Shown piece by piece: positions 8,129-15,637 of a stretch of 25,483 nt of DNA (position 1 is the first letter of the stretch; every line of letters starts with the position of its first letter). Under the pieces are notes generated by a model that ran no database searches, was not told the DNA's origin, and saw only the letters and a list, made by a program, of their open reading frames with translations. Made by a program: the position numbers and the translations under genes. Source of the stretch: Opitutia bacterium (GTDB lineage: Bacteria; Verrucomicrobiota; Verrucomicrobiae; Opitutales; Opitutaceae); the NCBI GenBank assembly GCA_947442255.1, contig CANEVO010000060.1, forward strand, positions 1 through 25,483. Reading direction: 5' to 3'.

Positions 8129-8749
8129 TTAAGAATCCTCGTCCTCGATTTCCGGGGGTTTGATCGCCGTGAGGAGCCGGTCTAGTTCCGCCGGCGTAGG
8201 ATTGCGGATGGAGCGGACAGTCAGGATCGCTTCGCCTGCGGGGAGGCGGACCTGGGTCTCGGCGTTGACGACGAGTCCGAGCGCGGCGGCGGCGAGGGGA
8301 GAATTGTGGGGCAGGCCCTCGATGCCCGACTCCTCGTCGACCGCGGTCTCGCCGTGCGTGGTTACGAGAAACGTGAACCGGTGCTTCCGCTTCGTGGCGA
8401 CGTCCTGCTTTTCGAGCGCGACCACGTGGCCGAGCTGCAGCGTTTCGGTGGGCTTGGTGAGCCAGGTGGCGGGATCGACCTCGATGAAGGTGTTGCGGGC
8501 GACGAAGCGGTCGAGCGCGGTCATCTGGCGGTCGACGGCGCGGATGGCGTCCTTGGCGGCCTTGAAGCCGAAGTTCTCGCGCAGGTCGCCCTGGCTGTGG
8601 GCCTCGACCTTGTCCTTCACGAGGTCGACGCGCTTGCGCTTGAGGGCTTCGAATTCCTCCGCCAGCACGCGATTGTAACCCAGCCGCACGTAGATCGTGG
8701 CGGGCGCGGGTGGCGGGAGGCGGAAGATCTTTTTTCGGTGGAGCGGCAT
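8129..8749 (-). CDS. GreA/GreB-like transcription factor
   Basis: The protein has 206 residues. Residues 28-75 form a coiled-coil segment with SQGDLRENFGFKAAKDA, very close to the GreA tip motif GDLSENAEYKAA in which Asp and Glu hold the catalytic Mg2+ in the RNA polymerase channel; D and E are both kept. A C-terminal domain follows (LGLVVNAETQVRLPAGEA) at the place of the FKBP-like domain that docks on RNA polymerase. Compared with GreA (about 158 residues), it has an N-terminal addition (RKKIFRLPPPAPATI) and a longer middle. It may rescue stalled polymerase or compete for the channel. Start at ATG 8749 gives the only sensible N-terminus. Confidence 0.72.
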   Translation of the reverse strand: MPLHRKKIFRLPPPAPATIYVRLGYNRVLAEEFEALKRKRVDLVKDKVEAHSQGDLRENFGFKAAKDAIRAVDRQMTALDRFVARNTFIEVDPATWLTKPTETLQLGHVVALEKQDVATKRKHRFTFLVTTHGETAVDEESGIEGLPHNSPLAAAALGLVVNAETQVRLPAGEAILTVRSIRNPTPAELDRLLTAIKPPEIEDEDS

Positions 8750-9049
8750 GACGATGCAAATTTCAACTAGGCACCCTCGAAACGAAAGGCAATCTGCCGG
8801 TGGCCCGCCGGCTGGCGGGCATGCTTACACGAATCGGGGGACGGCTCATGTTGCGACCATCCTCGACCGAGACCGATCGCATACCGTCTTGGAGTTGCCC
8901 CCCGCTGAACATCTCGAACTCGCCCGCCGATTGGTCGAGAGTGTCGTGGCCCAGCTGCCGTTGGCCACTAGGCTTCAACGGGTGGGGATTCGTAAACATC
9001 CACTGGAGATCACAGCCACCTATATTGGGGCCATACGTTCAAGCGATTA
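8750..9049. other. intergenic region with a palindrome and a possible gene remnant
   Basis: This stretch lies between the GreA-like start and the IS5 insertion. It holds a perfect palindrome, GCCCGCC (8803-8809), loop GGCT, GGCGGGC (8814-8820). A plus-strand frame ending at TAG 9048-9050 contains LELPPAEHLELARRLVESV, which resembles the N-terminal helix of small addiction-module antitoxins, but it has no convincing start codon. The IS sits exactly at the end of that frame. I do not call a gene here. Confidence 0.4.
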
Positions 9050-9918
9050 GAAGCTGTGAAAAAACTCTGTACCGAGGAGGCGCCGGATGTTTAGGGTGGT
9101 AGATGCAGGCGAAAAGAGAGCCGTATCCGAGCAGTGTAACGCAAAAAGAATGGGCGATGGTAAAGCCCCTGTTGCCGAAACCAGGAAGGCTAGGCCGACC
9201 GCCGCGCTACGGCCAGCGGGAGATGGTGAATACGATCGTGCAGGTGGTGAGGAGTGGCTGTACTTGGCGGATGGTGCCAAAGGATTTTCCGCACTGGCGG
9301 CTGGTCTACTATTATTTTGCGAAGTGGCAGGCGCTGGGCGTGTGGCAGCGGCTCAATGACACGCTGCGTGATCGCGCCCGGCTCCAAGCGGGTAAAAAAA
9401 GCTCCGACCGCTGCGATCATCGACAGCCAGAGCATTAAAATGGTTAGCCAGCCCGGAGAGCGCGGCTTCGATGCGGGCAAGAAGATCTGCGGACGAAAAG
9501 GGCATCTGTTGGTCGATACCCTCGGGCTGATTTTGGGTTGCGTGGTGCATCAGGCCGGACTGCAAGACCGCGACGGAGCGAAACTGCTGGAGCCTTTTCT
9601 GCTCCGATATGGCTGGCTGAAGGCCGTTTTTGTGGACGGCGGTTACGCCGGACGCTCCCCGACTGGGTGGCTGCGTTGCCTCGACATTGCAAACTCACCG
9701 CCCACGTCGTGCAAAAAATCCACCCCCATCGCTTTGTGGCGTTGCCCAAGCGCTGGATCGTCGAACGCACCTTCGCTTGGCTCGGCAACTTCCGACGTCT
9801 CTCCAAGGACTATGAAGTAAAAACCAGCCACTCCGAGGCCATGATCTATCTTGCTGCTTCCGCCCTCATGCTTCGCCGACTCACCAAATCTTGAGCATGA
9901 GAGTTTTTTCACAGCTTC
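9050..9918 (+). mobile_element. IS5-family insertion sequence, complete (869 bp), TTA target duplication
   Basis: The terminal inverted repeats are perfect over 19 bases: GAAGCTGTGAAAAAACTCT at 9050-9068 and its complement at 9900-9918. The trinucleotide TTA flanks both sides (9047-9049 and 9919-9921), fitting the short T-N-A duplications of some IS5 subgroups. The element carries one transposase locus in the plus direction, split by frameshifts. Perfect inverted repeats and an intact target duplication indicate a fairly recent insertion. Confidence 0.92.
9103..9894 (+). pseudogene. IS5-family transposase split over two frames (two frameshifts)
   Basis: The product is assembled from three pieces. 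Frame 1 from 9103 encodes the N-terminal domain (TQKEWAMVKPLLPKPGRLGR, then CTWRMVPKDFPHW) and reads to an A7 run at 9394-9400. A +1 shift there enters frame 2, which encodes the first catalytic Asp (AAIIDSQSIKM) and the second (VFVDGGYAG). Near 9650 the text returns to frame 1 with TLPDWVAALPRHCKLTAHVV and ends with the Glu block RWIVERTFAWLGNFRRLSKD. The first break sits at a slippery A7 and may be the programmed ORFA/ORFB shift of some IS5 subgroups. The second break has no such signal and probably inactivates this copy. Confidence 0.85.
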
Positions 9919-10063
9919 TTAGAGGTGTGGACCGGACACCCGCTCCTGACCACCAAGGCGTCCGGGATTTCCACAATCTCAACACTTACCCTCGAAGCAG
10001 GCTCAGCCTAAGGCCGCAGGGTCATTTGCGAACCCTCGACAGTTTTCGGAGGACCACCTCTCC

Positions 10064-11146
10064 TCACTCTTCCTTCGCGCCACCGTTGTAGCGGATGGCG
10101 TGGCCTGCTTCGAGCAGGGCGTTGTTGAGGAACGTCGGCGCGGCGCCGGGCTGAAAGCCTGAAATTCTATCTCCAGGCTCCGAGCTCCGGGCTCCAAGCT
10201 CGCCGACGAACACGTCGGCGAGATATCGGTCATATTTATCGGGTTTCGTCGTGCTGATGATCACTTCGTCGCCGGGCTTGAGCCGGGCGTCGACGAACGC
10301 TTTGGCGGCGCGGCCGGCGGCGGCGGAAAGCTCGGGGCAGTCGAGTCCGCGCAGGCGGAGTTTCAACTGGTGCGTGTAGCCGGGCGCGATCGCGAGCGCG
10401 ACGAGCAGGGTGTCGCCGTCGATCACTTTGCGCACCGTGGCGGTGTAGGTGAAGAGTTCGGCTTTCGTCGCGTTGTCCACTTTGCGGACGCCATCCTCAT
10501 TGAGGCGCACAATGTCCTTCGTGGTGAGTTTGGAAGCCGAGCCGAGTTCACGGTAAATCTTGAACCCGAGATCGACTTCGGGCCCGTCCCCGAGGTCGAC
10601 GACCGGATGCAGCCCCGGGGTGCCGCGGCGGGGCGTGAGGAGTTCCACGGGAGCGGCCTCCTCCGAGGCGAGCGCGACGGCGTTGCAGGAGCGAACGCGG
10701 GTTTCGAGTTCGGCCTTGGTCCAGTGATTTTTCAGGGCCTCCTTCAACAATTTCATTCGCTGCGCTTCGTCGCTCACCTGGCAAATCAGCCGGGCCTTCG
10801 ACCAGTCCAATTCGGCGCCCGGGCGCCGAATGGGGAAATACCGGTGGAATTGGGCGCATTCCCGCAAGGTCCGGACGCTGATGGCGGTGTCCGCCGCGAG
10901 TTTTTCGTAAACCTTGGCGCCCTAGTCGGCGCGGTCGCGAAACAGCAGGGTATGTTCGTTGATGAGCCGGCCGGTCTCGTGATAGGTATCGAGCCACGCG
11001 CGATCGATTGTGCGGTGGCCATTGACGACGACGGCGACCACCGCATCGCGCAGCTGCGCGCAGGTCTTCGGCGTCGGGGTGATCGCGCGCGAGGGTATGG
11101 GGAAGCGGGGCGGCAGGATACTCGGATCGGGCGTGCCGAGTGACAC
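10064..11146 (-). pseudogene. DUF1016-N / thermonuclease (SNase-like) fusion, interrupted by in-frame TAG
   Basis: Reading leftward, the N-terminal part (TCAQLRDAVVAVVVNGHRTI, then YHETGRLINEH) is a DUF1016-N (YhcG-like) helical domain. It is cut by TAG at 10922-10924, where relatives have Tyr in RADYGAK. The same frame resumes at once with GAKVYEKLAADTAISVRTL and the rest of DUF1016-N. The C-terminal domain is staphylococcal-nuclease-like: VRKVIDGDTLLVALAI, LRLRGLDCPE and KPDKYDRYLADV keep the Asp, Arg and Glu of the active site. One TAC-to-TAG change explains the break. The start is uncertain: GTG 11146 is the best candidate, as no ATG is in place. A shorter 5'-truncated product could start at TTG 10867. 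Confidence 0.8.
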
Positions 11147-11174
11147 CTGGCTTGTGACGATTCGCCCTAGTCTG

Positions 11175-11286
11175 AGTGGTGGGGCCGCTTCTCCGAAGCG
11201 GCCTGGGTTTAAGGGTGATCGTGCCCGCAGGCGGGAAAGTCGGGAACGGGAACCCAGACCTGCTCGGAGAGCCGGCCCCACCCACT
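11175..11286. repeat. imperfect 36-bp inverted repeat with internal hairpin
   Basis: The left arm 11175-11210 (AGTGGTGGGGCCGC...CTGGGTTT) is roughly 80% complementary to the right arm 11251-11286 (AACCCAGACC...GGCCCCACCCACT). The left arm also folds on itself: GGCCGCTTC (11183-11191), loop TCC, GAAGCGGCC (11195-11203). The repeat lies between the 3' end of rph (11322) and the 5' end of the thermonuclease pseudogene, both minus-strand, so it could end rph transcription or be a dispersed intergenic repeat. Confidence 0.75.
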
Positions 11287-11321
11287 GAGCCGGTCCGCCC
11301 GGGGATCAGCCGGATCAGCCC

Positions 11322-12074
11322 TCAGAACTTCAAAAGCTGCTGCGTGAGAAAGGCGGTCTGCAACGCGGCGATTTCCTTCAGGCCTTTTTGCGAGACCGCC
11401 AGGAGGGCCTGCAACTGGTCGCCGGAAAACGTCGTTTCCTCGCCGCTGCCCTGAACCTCCACGAATTGACCGCGGCCGGTCATCACGATGTTGGCGTCGA
11501 CCGCGGCGTCCTTGTCCTCGATGTAGTTCAGGTCGAGCAGCGTCTGGCCGCCGAAGACGCCGGCACTCACGGCGGCGACGGAATCAACCAGTGGGTTCTC
11601 CGCGATTTTCTTGGCATCGAGCAGTTTTTGGATGGCGAGTCGCGCGGCGAGATAGGCCCCGGTGATCGAGGCGGTCCGGGTGCCGCCGTCGGCTTGCAGC
11701 ACATCGCAATCGATCCACAGGGTGTTCTGTCCGAGCTTTTGGAGGTCGAGTACGGCGCGCAACGAGCGGCCGATGAGGCGCTGGATTTCGACCGTGCGCC
11801 CGTCGAGCTTGCCCCGGGAAATGTCGCGCGGTTTGCGGTCCAGCGTCGAGTAGGGGAGCATGGAATACTCTGCGGTGAGCCAGCCGCCGGGGACTTTTTG
11901 CTGTTTCATCCACGTGGGCACGTTGGCCTCGATCGTCGCGGCGCAGATCACGCGCGTCTGGCCGAAGGATACGAGAACCGAGCCCGTGGCATGGGGCGCG
12001 ATGTTGGATTCGAAGGTGATCTTGCGCAGTTGGTCGGGCTGGCGGCCGTCGGCGCGGGAGGCGGGAGATGACAT
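11322..12074 (-). CDS. rph: ribonuclease PH
   Basis: A 250-residue 3'-to-5' phosphorolytic exoribonuclease that trims tRNA 3' ends. It opens RADGRQPDQLRKITFESNIA and shows SVLVSFGQTRVICAATIEAN, GWLTAEYSMLPYST, the RNA-binding EIQRLIGRSLRAV and the phosphate-site block DVLQADGGTRTASITGAYLA. Length is slightly above the usual 238. ATG 12074 is directly before SSPASRADGRQ. The upstream context (GTGCCCGCCC) lacks a Shine-Dalgarno. It is the last gene of the minus-strand block, 122 bases after hprK. Confidence 0.97.
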   Translation of the reverse strand: MSSPASRADGRQPDQLRKITFESNIAPHATGSVLVSFGQTRVICAATIEANVPTWMKQQKVPGGWLTAEYSMLPYSTLDRKPRDISRGKLDGRTVEIQRLIGRSLRAVLDLQKLGQNTLWIDCDVLQADGGTRTASITGAYLAARLAIQKLLDAKKIAENPLVDSVAAVSAGVFGGQTLLDLNYIEDKDAAVDANIVMTGRGQFVEVQGSGEETTFSGDQLQALLAVSQKGLKEIAALQTAFLTQQLLKF

Positions 12075-12196
12075 GGGCGGGCACCGTAGCCGCAGGGGCA
12101 GGCAGCGCGACTCAGAAATTGACGGATCCCGGGAACACCTCGCCGGCGCGAGGTTGTGGGCGCCACGCCGGTCCGGGACGCGGCACCGAAGCCGGT

Positions 12197-13204
12197 TCAG
12201 GTGCCGGGGGCGGCTTCTTCGCGTTCGACCGGCTTGATCTTCGTAACCGGTGGCTGCTTCGCTTGCTCGTTCATGAAGGCGATGAGGCGGTCGTTGAAAT
12301 CACGGGCGGGGTCGTGCCCCATTTTCTTGAGCGCCTGCGTGAGCGCGGCGACCTCGACCAGTCGCGCGATGTCGCGGCCGGGACGGACGTAGAGCTCGAT
12401 GTGGGGCACCTTCATGCCGAGGATCTCGTAGTAATTCTCCTCCAGGCCGGTGCGTTCCTCGATCGCGTCGGGGGTCCACTCCCGCAGCGAGACGACCATG
12501 TCGATCCGCTTCTCCAGCCGGACGCACTTCACGCCGAACATTTCCGCAACATTGATGATGCCGATGCCGCGGCACTCCATGTAACCGCGGTTGAGCGGGC
12601 GGCTAGAAGCCATGAGCTCGCGCTCGTCGAGCAGCTTGATGACCGTGAGGTCGTCAGCCACGAGCGAGTGACCGCGTTCGATCAGGGCGAGGGCGCATTC
12701 GCTTTTGCCGACGCCGGAGTCGCCGCGGAGCATCACGCCGACCCCCTTGATGTCGAGGGTGGTGGCGTGCTCAGTGCCGGCGGGGGCGAACTCGTTGTCG
12801 ATGGCGAGGGTCGCGAGATTGATCCAGTTCATCGTGATCATCGGGGTGCGGATGATCGGCAGGTTCATCTCGGTCGCCACGGCGAGCATGGGATGAGTCG
12901 GATTGTAGTTCCGGGTCAGGACTATGCAGGGGATGCCGCGCTTCAGCATCTGCTGGAAGATCTCGATCTGCCGGGTCTGGGTGAGCGTCTTCAGGTAGGT
13001 CATCTCGGCGGCGCCGAGCACCTGGACGCGCTTGTTCGCGAAATACTTGAAGAAGCCGGTGAGCGCGAGGGCGGGCCGGTTGATGCTGCCCTCGTGGATC
13101 AGCCGGTGCAGGCCGGCTTCGCCGGTGACGAGTTCCATCTTCAACTTCTCGCGATAGAGCTCGAAGAAGTGGGCAACCGTGATGCCGTGGATCGCTTTCT
13201 GCAT
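12197..13204 (-). CDS. hprK: HPr(Ser) kinase/phosphorylase
   Basis: The protein has 335 residues. HPrK phosphorylates and dephosphorylates the phosphotransferase protein HPr on a serine, linking carbon and energy state to regulation. The Walker A loop is GDSGVGKS (161-168), preceded by the conserved catalytic His (TEHATTLDIKGVGVMLRG), and the family signature MECRGIGIINVAEMFG follows near 209. The N-terminal domain (residues 1-130) is of normal size. The C-terminal extension (QPPVTKIKPVEREEAAPGT) is charged. Start ATG 13204 follows TTCTTTTCCCTCC, a pyrimidine tract with no Shine-Dalgarno. It lies 107 bases after lptB in the same direction. No HPr or EI gene is visible in the window. Confidence 0.96.
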   Translation of the reverse strand: MQKAIHGITVAHFFELYREKLKMELVTGEAGLHRLIHEGSINRPALALTGFFKYFANKRVQVLGAAEMTYLKTLTQTRQIEIFQQMLKRGIPCIVLTRNYNPTHPMLAVATEMNLPIIRTPMITMNWINLATLAIDNEFAPAGTEHATTLDIKGVGVMLRGDSGVGKSECALALIERGHSLVADDLTVIKLLDERELMASSRPLNRGYMECRGIGIINVAEMFGVKCVRLEKRIDMVVSLREWTPDAIEERTGLEENYYEILGMKVPHIELYVRPGRDIARLVEVAALTQALKKMGHDPARDFNDRLIAFMNEQAKQPPVTKIKPVEREEAAPGT

Positions 13205-13311
13205 GGAGGGAAAAGAATCCTAATGTGGAAAACTGGAAAGAGAGAAAAGACGGCACGACTCGATTCCCTGTTTTCCGCCTGGCCGCCTTTAAACCGCCCG
13301 ACCGGGAAGGG

Positions 13312-14055
13312 TTACAAATTGAAATCTTCGCCGAGGTAGAATTTGCGGGCCTGTTCGTCGCGGATCAGGAAGTCGCCGGTGCCCTCGCTCAGCACCTTGC
13401 CCTGGTGGATCAGGTAGGCGCGGTCGACGATGCGGAGGGTTTCCCGGACATTGTGATCGGTGACCACCACGCCGATGCCCCGCGACTTCAGTTCCAGAAT
13501 GATTTTTTGGACTTCGGCGACGGAGATGGGATCGATGGCGGCGAAGGGCTCGTCCATCAGCAGGAATTTCGGGCGGGTGACGAGGGCCCGCGCAATCTCC
13601 AGCCGGCGGCGCTCGCCGCCGGACAGCGTGAAGGCCTTTTGCTTCGCGACGTGGGTGAGGTGCAGTTCCTCCAGATGGGTTTGCACGCGGCTGGCGCGTT
13701 CGCGGCGGGGCACTCCGGCGACCTCGACGATGGCGCGAATGTTCTCCTCGACCGTCAATTTGCGAAAGACCGAGGCCTCCTGCGGGAGATAGCCGATGCC
13801 GAGCCGGGCCCGCTGGTGCATGCGCAGCCCGGTGATATCCCCGCCATCCAGCCGCACGCGGCCGGAACTCGCGGGCACGAGACCGACGACCATGTAGAAC
13901 GTCGTCGTCTTGCCCGCGCCATTGGGGCCGAGCAGCCCGACGACTTCGCCGGCGCGGAAGCGCAGGCTGACGCCGTCGACCACCGTGCGGGAGCCAAACG
14001 ATTTGACCAGATTTTCGGTCTGAATCTCGGAAACCGGAGCGGCGGGCGCGGTCAT
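13312..14055 (-). CDS. lptB: LPS export ABC transporter ATP-binding protein
   Basis: A 247-residue ATPase that powers lipopolysaccharide extraction from the inner membrane with LptF/G. Walker A is GPNGAGKT (43-50), the signature is LSGGERRRLEIARAL, and Walker B is FLLMDEPFAAIDP. The Q-loop LGIGYLPQEASVFRKLTVEE is the LptB-specific form. The start is ATG 14055: its ATGA overlaps the lptA stop by 4 bases, so translation is coupled. The longer open frame to 14442 is the out-of-frame shadow of lptA. It is the last of the four overlapping envelope genes; LptF/G are not in the window. Confidence 0.96.
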   Translation of the reverse strand: MTAPAAPVSEIQTENLVKSFGSRTVVDGVSLRFRAGEVVGLLGPNGAGKTTTFYMVVGLVPASSGRVRLDGGDITGLRMHQRARLGIGYLPQEASVFRKLTVEENIRAIVEVAGVPRRERASRVQTHLEELHLTHVAKQKAFTLSGGERRRLEIARALVTRPKFLLMDEPFAAIDPISVAEVQKIILELKSRGIGVVVTDHNVRETLRIVDRAYLIHQGKVLSEGTGDFLIRDEQARKFYLGEDFNL

Positions 14056-14651
14056 TTGGGCGGTGCGGCCGGAGGCGGGGTGCTGCCGGCGGGCGCGGCC
14101 CCGGAGGGGGCGGCCGGCTGCTTGGGGTCGAAGCCGAGATCGCGGATCTCGGGGCCTTCGAATTCCGAGCCTTCGATCACGACGCGGCGCTCGCCGCGAA
14201 ACATGGTGATCTTCCGGCCGGCGCCGCGCCAGTCGATGCCGCGGTCGATGACGACGGGCTTCTCCGTGAGCTCGATCTTGTCCTCGCGGGGGAAGACCTC
14301 CGCGCGGCCGCAGGTGGCTGCGCGGTCGCCCTGGACAATCTTCACGCGTCCGGTGGCGAGCAGGTATTTGAATTTCTCGATCGTGGGGACGGTTGCGTCG
14401 GTGCCGCCGACCGCGGTGGCGATGATCTCGAGGTGGTCGCAAACGATCGTGAGATTGGTGCCCGTGAGGGTGACCTGTTTCTCCGGCAGTCCGTCGAACA
14501 CGGAGCGGGTCTCGTCGCCGACCGTCCGCATATCGAAATGCTCGGCGGCGACGGCGGTCCGGAGGGGCGGGGTGGACGGCACGGCGGAGTTCGCAACGAC
14601 GGCCAGCAGGGCCAGGGCGGCGAACAAACCGGAAGCGTGGGCAATTTTCAT
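14052..14651 (-). CDS. lptA: LptA/OstA-like periplasmic LPS transport protein
   Basis: The protein has 199 residues. It starts with a signal peptide (MKIAHASGLFAALALLAVVA), and the mature part has the repeated short beta strands of the OstA/LptA fold (QVTLTGTNLTIVCDHLEI, GRVKIVQGDRAATCGRAEVF, KIELTEKPVVID). The C-terminus is a proline/alanine-rich tail (GSTPPPAAPPK), unusual for LptA. LptA forms the periplasmic bridge carrying LPS from LptC to LptD. Assignment rests on fold-like strand pattern and gene order more than on a sharp motif. ATGA overlaps join it to both lptC and lptB. Confidence 0.85.
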   Translation of the reverse strand: MKIAHASGLFAALALLAVVANSAVPSTPPLRTAVAAEHFDMRTVGDETRSVFDGLPEKQVTLTGTNLTIVCDHLEIIATAVGGTDATVPTIEKFKYLLATGRVKIVQGDRAATCGRAEVFPREDKIELTEKPVVIDRGIDWRGAGRKITMFRGERRVVIEGSEFEGPEIRDLGFDPKQPAAPSGAAPAGSTPPPAAPPK

Positions 14652-15076
14652 TTCAGCAGGTCTTTGATCTCGGCGTTGAAGACTATCCGGACATTTCCGT
14701 CGAGCGTCACGTGTTTTTGGGCGTGGTCGTAAACCCAGCGCGTGCCGGTGGCCTCGAGGTCATTGCGCACGATGCGGACCGATTTGTCGCCGAGGGCCCG
14801 ATTTTCCTTGGGTAGGAAAGTGGCCAGCGGGCTCAGAAAGATCGTCTCGACGCGCGATGCGGCATCGCCGGAAAAAATCGTGATGCTGAGGTCGGTCACG
14901 GCGATGCTGTTCTTATCGAGCGGTCGCACCTCCGAGCCACGGGCGGTGAGCGAGCGATGGCCCTCCTTGTCGGTGAAGATCGGCAGGACCCAGTTGGTCG
15001 CGGGCGAACTCCGTTCGACGGCCCGCAGGCCGGAGGCGAACGAGAGCAGCGGAAGGATGAGCTGGAGCCACTTCAT
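14648..15076 (-). CDS. lptC: LptC-like LPS transport protein
   Basis: The protein has 142 residues, starting MKWLQLILPLLSFASGLRAV, a signal peptide or membrane anchor. The remainder consists of short beta strands (DLSITIFSGDAASRVETIFL, GTRWVYDHAQKHVTLDGNV) that fit the LptC/OstA half-barrel. Position between kdsC and lptA, exactly as in many Gram-negative bacteria, supports LptC; it is shorter than the E. coli protein (191). LptC would pass LPS from LptBFG to LptA. Start 15076 is fixed by the 4-base ATGA overlap with the kdsC stop; the arginine-rich extension to 15268 is a kdsC shadow. Confidence 0.78.
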   Translation of the reverse strand: MKWLQLILPLLSFASGLRAVERSSPATNWVLPIFTDKEGHRSLTARGSEVRPLDKNSIAVTDLSITIFSGDAASRVETIFLSPLATFLPKENRALGDKSVRIVRNDLEATGTRWVYDHAQKHVTLDGNVRIVFNAEIKDLLK

Positions 15077-15585
15077 CGGGAGCCCGGTGAGACCCGCGCG
15101 GCCAGGAGGTGTTCGCAGACTTCGCGCACGGCGCCGTGGCCGGCGGCCCGGGTCGGGATGTAGTCGGCGGCGGCGAGGGCCGAGGGCATGGCCGCGCTTG
15201 GGGCGATGCCGACGCCGGCCCAGGCGATGGCGGGCGTGTCGATGTCGTCGTCGCCCATGTAGGCGCATTGCCGGGCTTCGAGCCCGAGCCGGTGCGCGAG
15301 TTCCTGCAGGGCGGTGAGCTTGTCGGTGCGGCCCTGGATGAGATGGGGGATTTTCAGCTCGGTGGCGCGTCGCGTGGTGGCGACCGAGGGGCGCCCGCTG
15401 ATCCAGGCGAGGGCGACGGCGGCCTGGTCGAGCCGCCGGAGGCCGAGGCCGTCGAGAATGGAAAACGCCTTGGCCTCGGAGCCGTCGGAGAAGATTTGCA
15501 CGGTGCCGTCGGTGAGGACGCCGTCCACATCCATCGCGAAAAGGCGGATGGCGGACCAGCGCTGATGGGAGATGGGAGGCGGCAT
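15073..15585 (-). CDS. kdsC: 3-deoxy-D-manno-octulosonate 8-phosphate phosphatase
   Basis: A 170-residue haloacid-dehalogenase phosphatase without a cap domain. It removes phosphate from Kdo 8-phosphate, a step in making the Kdo of LPS. The catalytic Asp pair is in MDVDGVLTDG (Asp19, Asp21). The substrate region DGLGLRRL and WISGRPS follow, then the conserved Lys of RTDKLTAL and the metal-binding MGDDDIDTPA near 110. Start 15585 (MPPPISHQRW) is the only ATG near the family start. It is 52 bases after the E1 gene stop and overlaps lptC by 4 bases, heading the LPS export cluster. Confidence 0.95.
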   Translation of the reverse strand: MPPPISHQRWSAIRLFAMDVDGVLTDGTVQIFSDGSEAKAFSILDGLGLRRLDQAAVALAWISGRPSVATTRRATELKIPHLIQGRTDKLTALQELAHRLGLEARQCAYMGDDDIDTPAIAWAGVGIAPSAAMPSALAAADYIPTRAAGHGAVREVCEHLLAARVSPGSR

Positions 15586-15637
15586 TTGAATCGTTATCGG
15601 TTTCTGGAACTCGGAAGCAAAAGAGAACGAGAACGAT

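Noticed and set aside
8697..9050. Antitoxin-like gene upstream of the IS5 insertion
   Set aside because: LELPPAEHLELARRLVESV is suggestive, but there is no start codon close by, the rest has no family character, and no toxin partner is present.
12068..13339. 423-residue plus-strand open frame opposite hprK
   Set aside because: It is antisense to a well-conserved gene, its composition is that of a GC-rich shadow frame, and it shows no domain.
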